Source: an uncultured Pseudomonadales bacterium (lineage in GTDB: Bacteria; Pseudomonadota; Gammaproteobacteria; Pseudomonadales; Porticoccaceae). Taken from it: a DNA stretch of 64,000 nucleotides. The notes under the pieces are model-generated. The model was not told the origin of the DNA. It was given only the letters and a program-made list of their open reading frames with translations, and did no database searches. A program made the position numbers and the translations under genes. Where the stretch lies: positions 2,077,386 through 2,141,385 of the forward strand of contig OX044363.1 in assembly GCA_943846685.1 (NCBI GenBank). The letters run 5' to 3'. Shown piece by piece: positions 26,071 to 35,682 of the stretch. The stretch's first letter is position 1; every line of letters starts with the position of its first letter.

Positions 26071-26448
26071 ATGACACAAGCATTAAAAGATATTGTTATC
26101 TCGGCGCTGGAAGAAGTTAAGGCGCAAAATATTAGTTCACTGGACGTTCGTGAGTTGACCGGCGTGATGGACACCATGATTGTCGCCAGCGGTAATTCAA
26201 ATCGTCAGGTGAAATCACTGGCGACCAATGTCGCTGTCGAAGGCAAAAAGGCCGGCTTTGAAATTATTGGCGTTGAAGGCGACGACACTTCCGAGTGGAT
26301 TTTGGTCGATTTTGGCGATGTAATTGTGCATGTCATGTTGCCCGCAACACGCGCATTTTATGACCTCGAAAAACTCTGGTCAGTCCGCCCCGGCGATATG
26401 TCCGAGAACGGTGATGACGAGCAAAACCTGCTCGGCGACCTGACTTAG
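26071..26448 (+). CDS. rsfS: Ribosomal silencing factor
   Basis: RsfS binds ribosomal protein uL14 and blocks subunit joining in slow growth. The 125-residue protein has the family core DTMIVASGNSNRQVKSLA, WILVDFGDVIVHVMLPATR and FYDLEKLW. An acidic tail (SENGDDEQN) extends past the core. It sits in the conserved nadD-rsfS-rlmH order. Confidence 0.97.
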   Translation: MTQALKDIVISALEEVKAQNISSLDVRELTGVMDTMIVASGNSNRQVKSLATNVAVEGKKAGFEIIGVEGDDTSEWILVDFGDVIVHVMLPATRAFYDLEKLWSVRPGDMSENGDDEQNLLGDLT

Positions 26449-26465
26449 AAATAAGAAATAGTTAC

Positions 26466-26936
26466 ATGAAACTTAAGCTTCTCGCCGTAGGTACGCGTAT
26501 GCCCAGCTGGGTAGAAGCTGGCTGCACTGAATACGGCAAACGTATGCCACCAGAGCTGCGTATCGAAACCATTGAAATAGCACTGGGTGCGCGGGGCAAA
26601 AATCAGCCCGCCAGCAAGGCTATTGAGAAGGAGAGTCAGGCTCTACTAAAAGCCATAGGCTCCCAGGACTTTGTGGTTGCTCTGGATGTGATCGGGCGAA
26701 CCCTAAGCACCGAAAAACTGGCGAGTAAATTGGCCGACTGGCAGATGAATGGCCGCGATGTCTGTCTGATTATCGGCGGTCCCGACGGCCTCTCGGCAGA
26801 ATGTCTGGCCCGCGCCGATATGCGCTGGTCGCTGTCGGATCTGACCCTGCCTCATCCACTGGTGCGCATAGTGTTGATGGAACAGATGTACAGGGCGTGG
26901 ACGATCAATGCCAATCACCCCTATCATAGAAGTTAA
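26466..26936 (+). CDS. rlmH: 23S rRNA pseudouridine-1915 N3-methyltransferase
   Basis: RlmH methylates pseudouridine 1915 in helix 69 of 23S rRNA using SAM. It is a small SPOUT-fold knotted dimer. The 156-residue sequence shows the N-terminal MKLKLLAVGTRMPSWVEAG, the SAM-binding VCLIIGGPDGLS and the C-terminal LPHPLVRIVLMEQMYRAW. It lies between rsfS and mrdA as in most gammaproteobacteria. Confidence 0.98.
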   Translation: MKLKLLAVGTRMPSWVEAGCTEYGKRMPPELRIETIEIALGARGKNQPASKAIEKESQALLKAIGSQDFVVALDVIGRTLSTEKLASKLADWQMNGRDVCLIIGGPDGLSAECLARADMRWSLSDLTLPHPLVRIVLMEQMYRAWTINANHPYHRS

Positions 26937-26969
26937 TTAGTAAGGCGCTACCGGCTTTTAATAAGCAGC

Positions 26970-26986
26970 GGCTTTGAAACAAAGCC
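26970..26986 (+). repeat. Perfect 7-bp hairpin between rlmH and mrdA
   Basis: GGCTTTG-AAA-CAAAGCC forms a perfect stem without a following T-run. It may mark a transcript processing or partial termination point before the cell-elongation genes. Confidence 0.5.
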
Positions 26987-27008
26987 CTGAAAATGGTGAA
27001 AAGATTAT

Positions 27009-28868
27009 ATGAGGGATGGTGCAGCTTTTTCAGATCCAGCGCGCGAACGCTTTATGTTCGCTCGCAGGCTGCTGTTCACCGCAGTTATCACAGTGCTGCT
27101 AACTGCCCTGCTTATCGCCCGCTACTTTGATTTACAAATTTCCCGCTACGAAGATTTTGCCACCCAGTCCAATAACAACCGGGTACTGGTTCGGCCTGTC
27201 GCGCCCTCCCGCGGACTGATCTACGATCGCAACAGCAAACTAATTGCCGATAATCGACCCAGCTATAACCTCACCATTGTTCCCGAGCGCAGCTCTGATG
27301 TGGATAAATTACTTGCCGATCTCGGCGAAGTGATCAGTATTTCCGAGCGTGATATCCAACGCTTTCGCAAACGGTTAAAGCAGCGCCGACCCTTCGAAAA
27401 AACCAACCTGAGATTCAATCTCAGCGAAGAAGAGCGCGCCACTCTCGCAGTTAATGGTCACCGATTGGTCGGCGCAGAGACCTCTGCACGTTTAAAGCGC
27501 TTCTATCCTGATGGCGAATTATTCTCCCATGTGGTCGGCTATGTTGGACGCATAAATGAACGAGAGACTCAAACCATTGAAGCGGTTAAATACCGCGGCA
27601 CGGATTCAATTGGCAAAATTGGTCTAGAAAAGTTCTATGAGCAAAAGCTCCTGGGGGACGTTGGCAGCGAGCAGGTTGAGACCAATGCTCTGGGTCGAGT
27701 CACCCGAGTTCTAGATAAAACTGGCGCTGTCTCTGGGGATAACCTAACCCTTTATCTCGACAGTCAAATACAGCAGGTCGGCCATGAGGCGTTTAAAGAC
27801 AAACGTGGCGCACTAGTCGCCATTGAAATAGAGACTGGCGGTGTTCTGGCGATGATCAGCGCGCCCAGTTACGACCCCAATCTATTTGTCTCCGGCATCA
27901 GCCAAAAAAATTATGACAGCCTGCTCTACTCGCCAGACCGACCACTATTTGATCGCGCTGTGCGCGGCCAGTATCCGCCCGGCTCGACGATTAAACCGCT
28001 GTTTGGACTTACCGCCCTGCAACATAATATTGTCACCCCCAGTTATAAAATCAAAGACAACGGTTACTTCTACTTTAAGGGTATTGAACGGCCATGGCGC
28101 GATCACAACTTTGCCCGGGGCGGTCACGGCGATGGCGTTGATATGGCCAAGGCCATTATCGAGTCCTGCAATATCTATTTTTATGGCCTCGGGGTTAAAA
28201 CCGGCATCGACCTGCTCTCCGACTATGGCACCCAGTTTGGTCTCGGCGCTACCACAGGTATCGACCTGCCCGGTGAAAGACCCGGCATTATGCCGAGCAG
28301 AGCTTGGAAGAAAGGCGCCCGAGGACAGAGCTGGTTTAATGGCGACACCATCAATACCAGTATTGGCCAGGGCTTTATGCTTGCCACACCACTGCAACTG
28401 GCAGTGATGTCGGCACGTATCGCCAGCCGCGGCGAAGTACTCACTCCGCAGCTGGTCAAGGCGATTAATGGTCAGGAACAGTCCCTGCTAAAAACTCAGA
28501 GCGATATTAATATCAGTAAAAAACACTGGGACTATATGCACAGAGCCATGCAAGATGTTGTCCACAGTAATCGCGGCACGGCGCGCAGTATCAGCAAAGG
28601 ATTGACCTACAGGATTGCGGGCAAAACCGGTACCGCACAGGCAATCAGTATTGATGCCGAAGACAAATATGACAGCAGCAAGATCGCAGAGCGGCAGTGG
28701 GATCACGCGCTGTTTATCGCCTTTGCACCCGCCGATGATCCAAAGATAGCGATCGGGTTAATTGTCGAAAATGGCGAACATGGCGGCTCTGCTGCTGCAC
28801 CTATTGCACGGGCTGTGATTGATGCCTATATGCAATCAACCTCATCGACAACTGAAATCAACCGGTGA
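27009..28868 (+). CDS. mrdA: Penicillin-binding protein 2 (elongasome transpeptidase)
   Basis: PBP2 cross-links peptidoglycan during cell elongation together with RodA. The 619-residue protein has an N-terminal membrane helix (about residues 21-41), a pedestal domain with PSRGLIYDRN, and the transpeptidase motifs STIK with Ser326, SCN in ESCNIYFYGLG, and KTGT in AGKTGTAQ. GGTGA lies 9 nt before the ATG. rodA begins 6 bp after its stop, so the two are co-transcribed. Confidence 0.97.
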   Translation: MRDGAAFSDPARERFMFARRLLFTAVITVLLTALLIARYFDLQISRYEDFATQSNNNRVLVRPVAPSRGLIYDRNSKLIADNRPSYNLTIVPERSSDVDKLLADLGEVISISERDIQRFRKRLKQRRPFEKTNLRFNLSEEERATLAVNGHRLVGAETSARLKRFYPDGELFSHVVGYVGRINERETQTIEAVKYRGTDSIGKIGLEKFYEQKLLGDVGSEQVETNALGRVTRVLDKTGAVSGDNLTLYLDSQIQQVGHEAFKDKRGALVAIEIETGGVLAMISAPSYDPNLFVSGISQKNYDSLLYSPDRPLFDRAVRGQYPPGSTIKPLFGLTALQHNIVTPSYKIKDNGYFYFKGIERPWRDHNFARGGHGDGVDMAKAIIESCNIYFYGLGVKTGIDLLSDYGTQFGLGATTGIDLPGERPGIMPSRAWKKGARGQSWFNGDTINTSIGQGFMLATPLQLAVMSARIASRGEVLTPQLVKAINGQEQSLLKTQSDINISKKHWDYMHRAMQDVVHSNRGTARSISKGLTYRIAGKTGTAQAISIDAEDKYDSSKIAERQWDHALFIAFAPADDPKIAIGLIVENGEHGGSAAAPIARAVIDAYMQSTSSTTEINR

Positions 28869-28874
28869 TGAGCT

Positions 28875-30002
28875 ATGTATAGAAATGATTTTGTCAGACA
28901 GCTAAATAGCCCGGGGGGTGATCGCAGGCCATCGCGCATTATGCATATAGATATCCCGCTGCTACTTATCTTAATCGCGCTGTGCGGCATAGGTCTGGCA
29001 GTGCTCTACAGTGCCAGTGCTGAAAGTATTTTCTATGTCAAACGTCAGGCGACATTTATGTTGATCGGCCTGTTCGCCATGATCGGCATCGCCCAGTTTC
29101 AACCGCGACTCTGGGAGCGCTGGTCAATTTTTATCTATATCTGCGGGCTGTTATCACTGGTCGCCGTACTGTTTTTTGGCGTTGGTGCCAAAGGTGCCCA
29201 GCGCTGGCTAGACTTAGGTGTAACAAGATTCCAGCCCTCCGAATTAATGAAAATTGCCGTGCCTATGACTCTTGCCTCCTACCTCGGCAAGCGCCATCTA
29301 CCACCGCGGTTTAAACATGTTTCCATTGGTGTTATCGCCACTTTGATTCCGGTCTTATTAGTAGCCAGACAGCCTGACCTAGGAACCTCTTTAATTATTT
29401 TCTCATCCGGATTTTTTGCTCTGTTTCTGGCTGGGCTCGGCAAACGTTATCTACTATCCACTGCCCTGTTGGCCATGGCAGCGGTACCCACCATGTGGTT
29501 CTATGTAATGTACGACTACCAGAAACAGCGAGTCTTAACGCTGCTATCGCCGGAGCAGGATAAGCTTGGTGCGGGCTGGAATATTATGCAGTCAACCACA
29601 GCTATTGGTTCTGGAGGCCTTAGCGGTAAAGGCTGGACTCAGGGCACTCAGTCGCAGCTTAACTTTCTGCCCGAGAGCCATACAGACTTTATTATTGCCG
29701 TACTGGCAGAGGAGTTTGGACTGATCGGCGTGCTCGGTATGCTGGCGCTGTATCTACTGCTGATCGGACGCTGCATGATTATCGCCCTGAATGCACAGTC
29801 GATGTTTGGCCGGATTATGGCCGGCACTATAAGCCTGACATTTTTTGTCTATATTTTTGTCAATATGGGCATGGTTTCAGGTATCTTGCCGGTAGTTGGA
29901 GCACCCCTACCATTTATCAGTTATGGCGGCACAGCAATTGTGACTCTGTTTCTCGGATTTGGTATTCTGATGGCCATCAGCACTGAGCCGAAACGAATCT
30001 AG
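28875..30002 (+). CDS. rodA: Rod shape-determining peptidoglycan glycosyltransferase RodA
   Basis: RodA is the SEDS-family glycan polymerase of the elongasome. The 375-residue membrane protein has about ten helices and the family motifs KGAQRWLDLGVTRFQPSE, ARQPDLGTSLI, NFLPESHTDFIIAVLAEEFG and GAPLPFISYGGTAI, where the Asp of the ARQPDLGT/TDFI region is catalytic in the family. It is paired with mrdA upstream and mltB downstream. Confidence 0.97.
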   Translation: MYRNDFVRQLNSPGGDRRPSRIMHIDIPLLLILIALCGIGLAVLYSASAESIFYVKRQATFMLIGLFAMIGIAQFQPRLWERWSIFIYICGLLSLVAVLFFGVGAKGAQRWLDLGVTRFQPSELMKIAVPMTLASYLGKRHLPPRFKHVSIGVIATLIPVLLVARQPDLGTSLIIFSSGFFALFLAGLGKRYLLSTALLAMAAVPTMWFYVMYDYQKQRVLTLLSPEQDKLGAGWNIMQSTTAIGSGGLSGKGWTQGTQSQLNFLPESHTDFIIAVLAEEFGLIGVLGMLALYLLLIGRCMIIALNAQSMFGRIMAGTISLTFFVYIFVNMGMVSGILPVVGAPLPFISYGGTAIVTLFLGFGILMAISTEPKRI

Positions 30003-30012
30003 GAATAAAACT

Positions 30013-31077
30013 TTGAACATACTTCTTAAACAAAGCCTTAATAAATTTTTTGCCGCGCCCTTATTGGCGCTGTCAATCTTTGCTATTGGCGTTTCCTCTA
30101 GCAGTTATGGGGACTACTCAACACATCCTGAAGCCGCCAGCTTTATCGACACTATGGTGGAAAAACACCAGTTTAAGCGCGAAGAGATTATCGCCTGGCT
30201 AAAGGTCGCCGAGCACCAGACATCGATCGTAAAAGCGATGAGTCGCCCCGCCGAAAAAGTTAAGCCCTGGTACGAATACCGCAAACATTTTATCTCTGAA
30301 GCGCGAATTAAAGGCGGCGTAAAATTCTGGCAGGAGAATAAAGCAACTCTGGAGAGAGCCCAGCGAGAGCTAGGCGTGGAACCGGCGATTATCGTCAGTA
30401 TTATTGGTGTCGAAACCAATTATGGCAGCAACACTGGCAGCTATAAGGTGGTTGATGCCTTGGCAACACTGGCCTTTGACTACTACACCTACACCAATAA
30501 ACGCGCCTCCCGTAAACGCTTTTTCACCGCTGAACTGGAGAATTTGTTTCTGCTCGCTCGCGAGCAAAATCAAAACCCCATTGAACTAAAAGGCTCCTAT
30601 GCCGGCGCTATGGGGCTAGGTCAGTTTATGCCTAGCAGTTACCGCAACTACGCGGTTGATTTTGACGATGATCAGTTTGCCGATATCTGGACCAATCCCA
30701 CCGACGCTATTGGCAGCGTCGCCAATTACTTCTCAAGACATGGCTGGAGAGAGGGTGAAGCCGTGGCTATGCGAGCCAATAACAGCACCGACCCCGCTGA
30801 AGAGAGCCTCAATAACCTTCATCGCCCCAAGGCGACGCTGGCAGAATTAAACGGTCTGGGCTATAAAATCATTGAGCAACTACCCGCCGACACCAAGGCC
30901 TTGCCGATGCGTTTTGAGGCCAAATATGGCAGTGAATACTGGTTGGGGTTGCACAACTTTTATGTGATTAGCCGCTATAACCCACGCACCAAATACGCCA
31001 TGGCGGTCTATCAACTCAGTGAACTGATTCGGGAACGCAACTGTGCACAATCTTCTACGCAACCTACTGATTGTTAA
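30013..31077 (+). CDS. mltB: Lytic murein transglycosylase B
   Basis: MltB cleaves glycan strands of peptidoglycan to form 1,6-anhydro ends. The 354-residue protein has a signal peptide (residues 1-33, no lipobox seen, so probably a soluble periplasmic form), the catalytic Glu134 in GVETNYGSNTG, and the GAMGLGQFMPSSYRNYA segment. The start is TTG, with AGGA 8 nt upstream. It overlaps the likely rlpA start by 35 nt. Confidence 0.93.
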   Translation: MNILLKQSLNKFFAAPLLALSIFAIGVSSSSYGDYSTHPEAASFIDTMVEKHQFKREEIIAWLKVAEHQTSIVKAMSRPAEKVKPWYEYRKHFISEARIKGGVKFWQENKATLERAQRELGVEPAIIVSIIGVETNYGSNTGSYKVVDALATLAFDYYTYTNKRASRKRFFTAELENLFLLAREQNQNPIELKGSYAGAMGLGQFMPSSYRNYAVDFDDDQFADIWTNPTDAIGSVANYFSRHGWREGEAVAMRANNSTDPAEESLNNLHRPKATLAELNGLGYKIIEQLPADTKALPMRFEAKYGSEYWLGLHNFYVISRYNPRTKYAMAVYQLSELIRERNCAQSSTQPTDC

Positions 31078-31915
31078 AACATTAACAGTTGAAAGATTAC
31101 CAAGATATGCCAGCCGACTCATATTTGCGCTGGCACTATCGGCTCTGGCGGGCTGTAGTTCCTCAGGGTTTATGGTCGAGAAAGATGGCGCGGGCAAACG
31201 TATAGATACCAGCGCGATCCCAAATGCAGTACCCAAGCCAGAACCGATCACTAGAGCTGGCAACAAAAGTCCCTACGAAGTCTTCGGTAAAACCTACTGG
31301 GTACTGCCCAGCAACAAAGGTTACAAAGAGTCTGGTGTCGCCTCCTGGTACGGCACCAAGTTTCACGGCAGGCTGACCTCCAACGGCGAAATTTACAATA
31401 TGTATGGGATGACAGCAGCCCACAAAAGCCTGCCGATACCCTCTTATGCCAAAGTCACCAATACTGAAAACGGTCGCTCAATTGTGGTCAGAATTAATGA
31501 TCGCGGCCCATTTCACGATGAGCGGCTGATTGACCTCTCCTTTGTCGGTGCCATGAAACTGGGCTATGCGGATAAGGGAACCGCCTCAGTTCTTATTGAG
31601 GCTATAGATACAGATCCCAAGCCTAAACCAGCTCCAAAGCCCGCACCTCAACAGATAGCCAAAGCAGAAATCACCAAAACTGAAACTGCCGCCTCTGGCC
31701 AGTATCTGCAGGTCGGCGCATTCACCGATATGGCCACTGCCCAGCAGCTTAAAGACAAAGTACGCAGCCTCACCAGCCAGCCGATTGTTCTGCGCACCCA
31801 GGATAAGCTGCACAAACTATGGATCGGCCCAATTGCCGATAATCTCGAGCTGTTAAGCATTAAAGCCATGCTTAAAAAAACCGCTAACCTGAGTACTTTT
31901 TCCGTTACTCCCTAG
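31043..31915 (+). CDS. rlpA: Septal ring lytic transglycosylase RlpA lipoprotein
   Basis: RlpA cleaves denuded glycan strands at the septum. The 290-residue product has a lipobox LSALAGC with Cys38, a double-psi beta-barrel domain (GVASWYGTKFHGRLTSNGE, then VVRINDRGPF with the catalytic Asp), a Pro/Lys-rich linker, and a C-terminal SPOR domain (QYLQVGAFTDMATAQQL) that binds denuded glycans. The GTG at 31043 lies inside mltB; no other canonical start precedes the signal segment, so I keep it, but the N-terminus is unusually long. Confidence 0.92.
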   Translation: MHNLLRNLLIVKTLTVERLPRYASRLIFALALSALAGCSSSGFMVEKDGAGKRIDTSAIPNAVPKPEPITRAGNKSPYEVFGKTYWVLPSNKGYKESGVASWYGTKFHGRLTSNGEIYNMYGMTAAHKSLPIPSYAKVTNTENGRSIVVRINDRGPFHDERLIDLSFVGAMKLGYADKGTASVLIEAIDTDPKPKPAPKPAPQQIAKAEITKTETAASGQYLQVGAFTDMATAQQLKDKVRSLTSQPIVLRTQDKLHKLWIGPIADNLELLSIKAMLKKTANLSTFSVTP

Positions 31916-32051
31916 TCAGATCAGCACAGAGAAACCGCCAGTCTCTAAATCACAAAAATTACCTCTTAGTCGGTTATCTCGGGCGGACATTTGCTCCTTT
32001 CAGGTGGTAAACTACCCTCTGTTTAAACTCATAACCAAGTCGTGAACTACT

Positions 32052-33239
32052 ATGCTGATAAATTGGCTGAAAAAATGGATTTTACCCTGCGCTTCCTCTG
32101 CCCTGCTTCTACTGTGCCTATCTTCAGCACAGGCTCAGCAACTGATTCCAGCAGCGCCAGAGCTCGCCGCTAAATCCTGGATTCTTATCGACGCGGAAAC
32201 CGGTCATGTTATTGTCGAAAATAATGCCGATCTGCAACTGCCGCCAGCCAGTCTGGTCAAGATGATGACCACCTATATAGTCTCAAACGAGATTGCTGAG
32301 GGACGAGTTAAAAAAAGCGATATGGTTTTAATCAGCGATAACGCCTGGGAAAAAGGCGGCGCCAAAACTGATGGCTCAACCATGTTTCTCAGCCCTCGAA
32401 CCAGAGTATCTGTCAGCGATTTAATGCGCGGTGTGATTATCCAGTCTGGCAATGACGCCTCTATCGCACTGGCTGAACATATTAGCGGTGACGAAGATGC
32501 CTTTACCGACAGCATGAATCAACAGGCTGCGCTAATGGGTATGACTGGCACAGAGTACTTTAATGCGACCGGCCTTCCCTACGAGGGGATGGTCTCCACA
32601 GCGCGAGATCTATCGGTTTTGGCGCGGGCGATTATTCAGGAACATCCTGATCACTACAGTATTTACGCGGAAAAATATTTTAAGCACAACAATATTAATC
32701 AGCCCAACAGAAACCGTCTGCTGTGGCGCGACAGCAGTGTCGATGGCCTTAAAACCGGTCACACCGAAGAAGCCGGTTACTGCCTAGTAGCCTCAGCCAA
32801 GCGCAAAGATATGCGCCTTATTTCGGTGGTTATGGGTGCTAACAGCGATAAAACCCGTGCTAGCCAGTCGCAGAAACTACTCTCCTACGGCTTCCGCTAT
32901 TTCAACACCAAGACTATCTATGCCGTCGGCGATATTATTAAAGAGAACGCCAAGGTCTGGTATGGCGAAGATGAATTCCTCAACCTAACGATCAGCGATG
33001 ATGTCACTCTGACCCTGTCGCGCGGTGCCGAGAAGAAACTCGAAGCCAATATTCTTATCGACGAGCAGCTTAAGGCGCCGATTGTCATAGGTCAGGAACT
33101 GGGACGTTTGCAGGTCTCTCTGGAGGGCGAAATACTGGTTGATACACCACTGGTTGCCGCTGCAGATGTTGAGCAGTCCGGACTGTTTTCGCGCTTTATC
33201 GACTGGATTGTGCTGACGATTACGCAGCTTTTATCCTAA
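32052..33239 (+). CDS. dacA: D-alanyl-D-alanine carboxypeptidase (PBP5/6 type)
   Basis: DacA removes the terminal D-Ala of peptidoglycan stem peptides in the periplasm. The 395-residue protein has a signal peptide ending at AQA, the SxxK motif Ser67-Leu-Val-Lys70, SGN in IIQSGNDAS, KTG in GLKTGHTEEAGYC, the C-terminal PBP5 domain and a terminal amphipathic helix (FSRFIDWIVLTITQLLS) for membrane attachment. The 136-bp gap before it may hold its own promoter. Confidence 0.97.
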   Translation: MLINWLKKWILPCASSALLLLCLSSAQAQQLIPAAPELAAKSWILIDAETGHVIVENNADLQLPPASLVKMMTTYIVSNEIAEGRVKKSDMVLISDNAWEKGGAKTDGSTMFLSPRTRVSVSDLMRGVIIQSGNDASIALAEHISGDEDAFTDSMNQQAALMGMTGTEYFNATGLPYEGMVSTARDLSVLARAIIQEHPDHYSIYAEKYFKHNNINQPNRNRLLWRDSSVDGLKTGHTEEAGYCLVASAKRKDMRLISVVMGANSDKTRASQSQKLLSYGFRYFNTKTIYAVGDIIKENAKVWYGEDEFLNLTISDDVTLTLSRGAEKKLEANILIDEQLKAPIVIGQELGRLQVSLEGEILVDTPLVAAADVEQSGLFSRFIDWIVLTITQLLS

Positions 33240-33269
33240 TTTCTCCTGATATTAATCTGAGTGGTGCCT

Positions 33270-33539
33270 GTGAGCGAACAAGAACCCCCACAAATTGAAT
33301 TCCCCTGCGAATATCCGATAAAGGTATTGGGTGCCGCACATCCCGAACTCCACGAGCACGTCCTCAGAGTGATGGACTTTCATGCGCCGGGCTTTGACCG
33401 CAGAAATATTACCATCCGCGACAGCAGCAAGGGCAGCTGGCAATCAATTACCGTGGTTATCACTGCTACAGGAAAGCCTCAGTTGGAGTTAATCTTTGCA
33501 GAGCTGAAAACCAGCGCTCGGGTCAAGATGGTGCTCTAA
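33270..33539 (+). CDS. ybeD: YbeD family protein (DUF493)
   Basis: This 89-residue ACT-like small protein has the family features [35 protein letters not shown] and a C-terminal VKMVL. GTG codons at 33261, 33264 and 33270 are all in frame; I prefer 33270, which gives the length nearest to E. coli YbeD. It lies between dacA and lipB in the conserved order. Its proposed role in lipoate metabolism rests on gene context only. Confidence 0.88.
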   Translation: MSEQEPPQIEFPCEYPIKVLGAAHPELHEHVLRVMDFHAPGFDRRNITIRDSSKGSWQSITVVITATGKPQLELIFAELKTSARVKMVL

Positions 33540-33541
33540 CC

Positions 33542-34213
33542 ATGCAGCCCATGGAAAACCGTAAGCCGCTCGTGATTCGCTATCTTGGCACTCAGGATTA
33601 CAGCCATATTTTCGCTAAAATGAAAGACTTTAACGAGCAGCGTGACGAAACCACCGAAGATGAGATTTGGATGCTCGAACACCATCCGGTGTTTACCCAG
33701 GGTCAGGCAGGCAAGGAAGAATATATACTTTTACCCGGCGATATTCCGGTGGTTAAAAGTGATCGCGGCGGCCATGTCACCTATCATGGGCCCGGTCAGA
33801 TAACCGCCTATGTGCTGGTCGACCTAAAACGTTTAAAGCTCGGCGTGCGCGATCTGGTCACGCTTATTGAGCAGGCTCTGGTAGATACTTTAAAGCATTG
33901 GCAGATCAGTGCGGCACCGCGCCGCGATGCCCCGGGTGTGTATACAGACAGCGGCGATAAAATAGCCTCTCTGGGGCTGCGCATCCGCAAAGGTTGCAGT
34001 TACCACGGGTTAAATTTTAATGTCGCCATGGATCTCTCACCCTGGCAGCGGATAAATCCCTGCGGTCTTGGGGTGGCAATGACTCAGGTCGCTGATCTAA
34101 TTGACAGCCCGCCGAGTATTGAACAGGTAATGCACGAATTGGCCGACAATTTAACCGCAGGACTCGGCTATAATGCGCACCAGATCGGCTCTAATAGCGC
34201 TATAGTTAGTTAA
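33542..34213 (+). CDS. lipB: Octanoyl-[acyl carrier protein]:protein N-octanoyltransferase
   Basis: LipB transfers octanoate from ACP to lipoyl domains, the first step of lipoate synthesis. The 223-residue protein shows [12 protein letters not shown], catalytic Lys140 in KIASLGLRI and catalytic Cys174 in NPCGL. A second in-frame ATG three codons later (33551) may be the true start. lipA follows after 59 bp. Confidence 0.97.
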   Translation: MQPMENRKPLVIRYLGTQDYSHIFAKMKDFNEQRDETTEDEIWMLEHHPVFTQGQAGKEEYILLPGDIPVVKSDRGGHVTYHGPGQITAYVLVDLKRLKLGVRDLVTLIEQALVDTLKHWQISAAPRRDAPGVYTDSGDKIASLGLRIRKGCSYHGLNFNVAMDLSPWQRINPCGLGVAMTQVADLIDSPPSIEQVMHELADNLTAGLGYNAHQIGSNSAIVS

Positions 34214-34272
34214 CTCAGCTAGTTAAACATATTTTGAAAGCTTAATTTACAAGCACAAATTAAAGGAATCTC

Positions 34273-35253
34273 ATGTCTTCAGAATCGGTAACACCTCCAC
34301 AACGCACCCGTCGCCTGCAACAGGGCGAAAAGCTGCGCAGTGCCGACAAGGTGGAGCGGATTCCAGTCAAGGTTATTCCCACCACCGAGATACAGCGCAA
34401 ACCCGAGTGGATGCGCATTCGCCTGTCTGCTTCACCCAAGGTGCAGCAGATCAAAAGTATCCTTCGCGAGCACAAGATGGCAACCGTCTGCGAAGAAGCG
34501 GCCTGTCCTAACCTGCATGAATGTTTTAGCAATGGTACTGCGACATTTATGATTATGGGTGAGATCTGCACCAGACGCTGCCCATTCTGCGATGTTGGAC
34601 ACGGCAAACCCAACCCGCTAGATATTGAAGAGCCAAAGAATCTCGCCAAAGCTATCCATGAGATGGGGCTAAGCTATGTGGTTATCACCTCGGTGGACCG
34701 CGATGACCTGCGCGATGGCGGTGCCCAGCATTTTGCCGACTGTATTCGCGAAGCAAAGATTCTCTCCCCAGAACTTAAGGTTGAAGTGTTAGTTCCAGAC
34801 TTCCGTGGCCGTATGGCACCGGCGCTGGAGATTCTTAGCGCCACGCCGCCGGATGTTTTCAATCACAATATGGAAACGATTCCGCGCCTCTATCGCGAGG
34901 CCCGCCCGGGCGCGAACTATGAGTGGTCGCTAAAGTTGCTCAAGGAATATAAAGCATTGAATCCAACTGTACCCACCAAGTCTGGTCTGATGGTAGGTCT
35001 CGGTGAAACCAAAGATGAACTATTGAGAACTCTCGATGACCTGCGTGCTCACGATGTAGATATGTTGACCGTCGGTCAGTACCTACAGCCATCGCCCAGC
35101 CACCTTGCGGTTGAGCGCTTTGTGCATCCCGACGAGTTTGCCGAGTACACTGAATATGCCGAGAGTATTGGTTTTGTTCAGGCGGCTTGTGGACCACTGG
35201 TGCGCTCTAGCTACCACGCTGACAAGCAGGCGCGGGGCGAAGAGATTAGCTAG
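34273..35253 (+). CDS. lipA: Lipoyl synthase
   Basis: LipA is a radical SAM enzyme that inserts two sulfur atoms into protein-bound octanoate. In the 326-residue protein the auxiliary cluster ligands are Cys73, Cys78 and Cys84 in [12 protein letters not shown], the SAM cluster ligands are Cys99, Cys103 and Cys106 in CTRRCPFC, and the C-terminal RSSYHA supplies the family Ser ligand. AAAGGA precedes the ATG. It converges with the next gene, and the ends overlap by 4 bp. Confidence 0.98.
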   Translation: MSSESVTPPQRTRRLQQGEKLRSADKVERIPVKVIPTTEIQRKPEWMRIRLSASPKVQQIKSILREHKMATVCEEAACPNLHECFSNGTATFMIMGEICTRRCPFCDVGHGKPNPLDIEEPKNLAKAIHEMGLSYVVITSVDRDDLRDGGAQHFADCIREAKILSPELKVEVLVPDFRGRMAPALEILSATPPDVFNHNMETIPRLYREARPGANYEWSLKLLKEYKALNPTVPTKSGLMVGLGETKDELLRTLDDLRAHDVDMLTVGQYLQPSPSHLAVERFVHPDEFAEYTEYAESIGFVQAACGPLVRSSYHADKQARGEEIS

Positions 35254-35600
35254 TCTTTATCTTCCGTCCAGACTTCGCGCAGGGGCTCACCAAAATCATC
35301 ATAGATAACTTTCTTGCGGCGACGTTTGGCTGCAGAAGTTGAGGCCTTAGAGGCTGTTTTGGCGGGTTTCTTTTTGCGGCTATCTATCGCAGAGACAACA
35401 TCGTTGATATAAGTTCTGGTCTGGCGCGGTTGGTTACTGACAAATACTGATCTGGCTCGTGGTTTATCGGCGGGCTCACCGGTCTCGCCGCAATCGTGTT
35501 TTTTAATCTCTCCTCCACGGGAGAGAAATTCTTCAGTTTTACGCTGAATATCACCACGGATTTTATTCTTACTCGCACGCTCAACCACAGATACAACCAA
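35250..35600 (-). CDS. Small basic protein with a SutA-like segment (tentative)
   Basis: A frame of 116 codons encodes a hydrophilic protein. The part [15 protein letters not shown] followed by a Pro-rich KPRARSVF resembles the C-terminal portion of SutA, the Pseudomonas RNA polymerase-binding factor of slow growth (compare its EEFLAKGGKV, from memory). A Lys/Arg/Ala-rich tract ([20 protein letters not shown]) and an acidic C-terminus (EVWTEDKD) follow, so the SutA-like part sits near the N-terminus instead. The first codon is TTG; a GTG four codons later is as likely. The resemblance is weak and the assignment uncertain. Confidence 0.5.
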   Translation of the reverse strand: MVVSVVERASKNKIRGDIQRKTEEFLSRGGEIKKHDCGETGEPADKPRARSVFVSNQPRQTRTYINDVVSAIDSRKKKPAKTASKASTSAAKRRRKKVIYDDFGEPLREVWTEDKD

Positions 35601-35682
35601 CTCTTAAAATAAAATTAACACCAACAACCAGTCTACCAGTGGGGCTCTAAATTGCACAGTATATTAGGGCCAAATGATGCGG

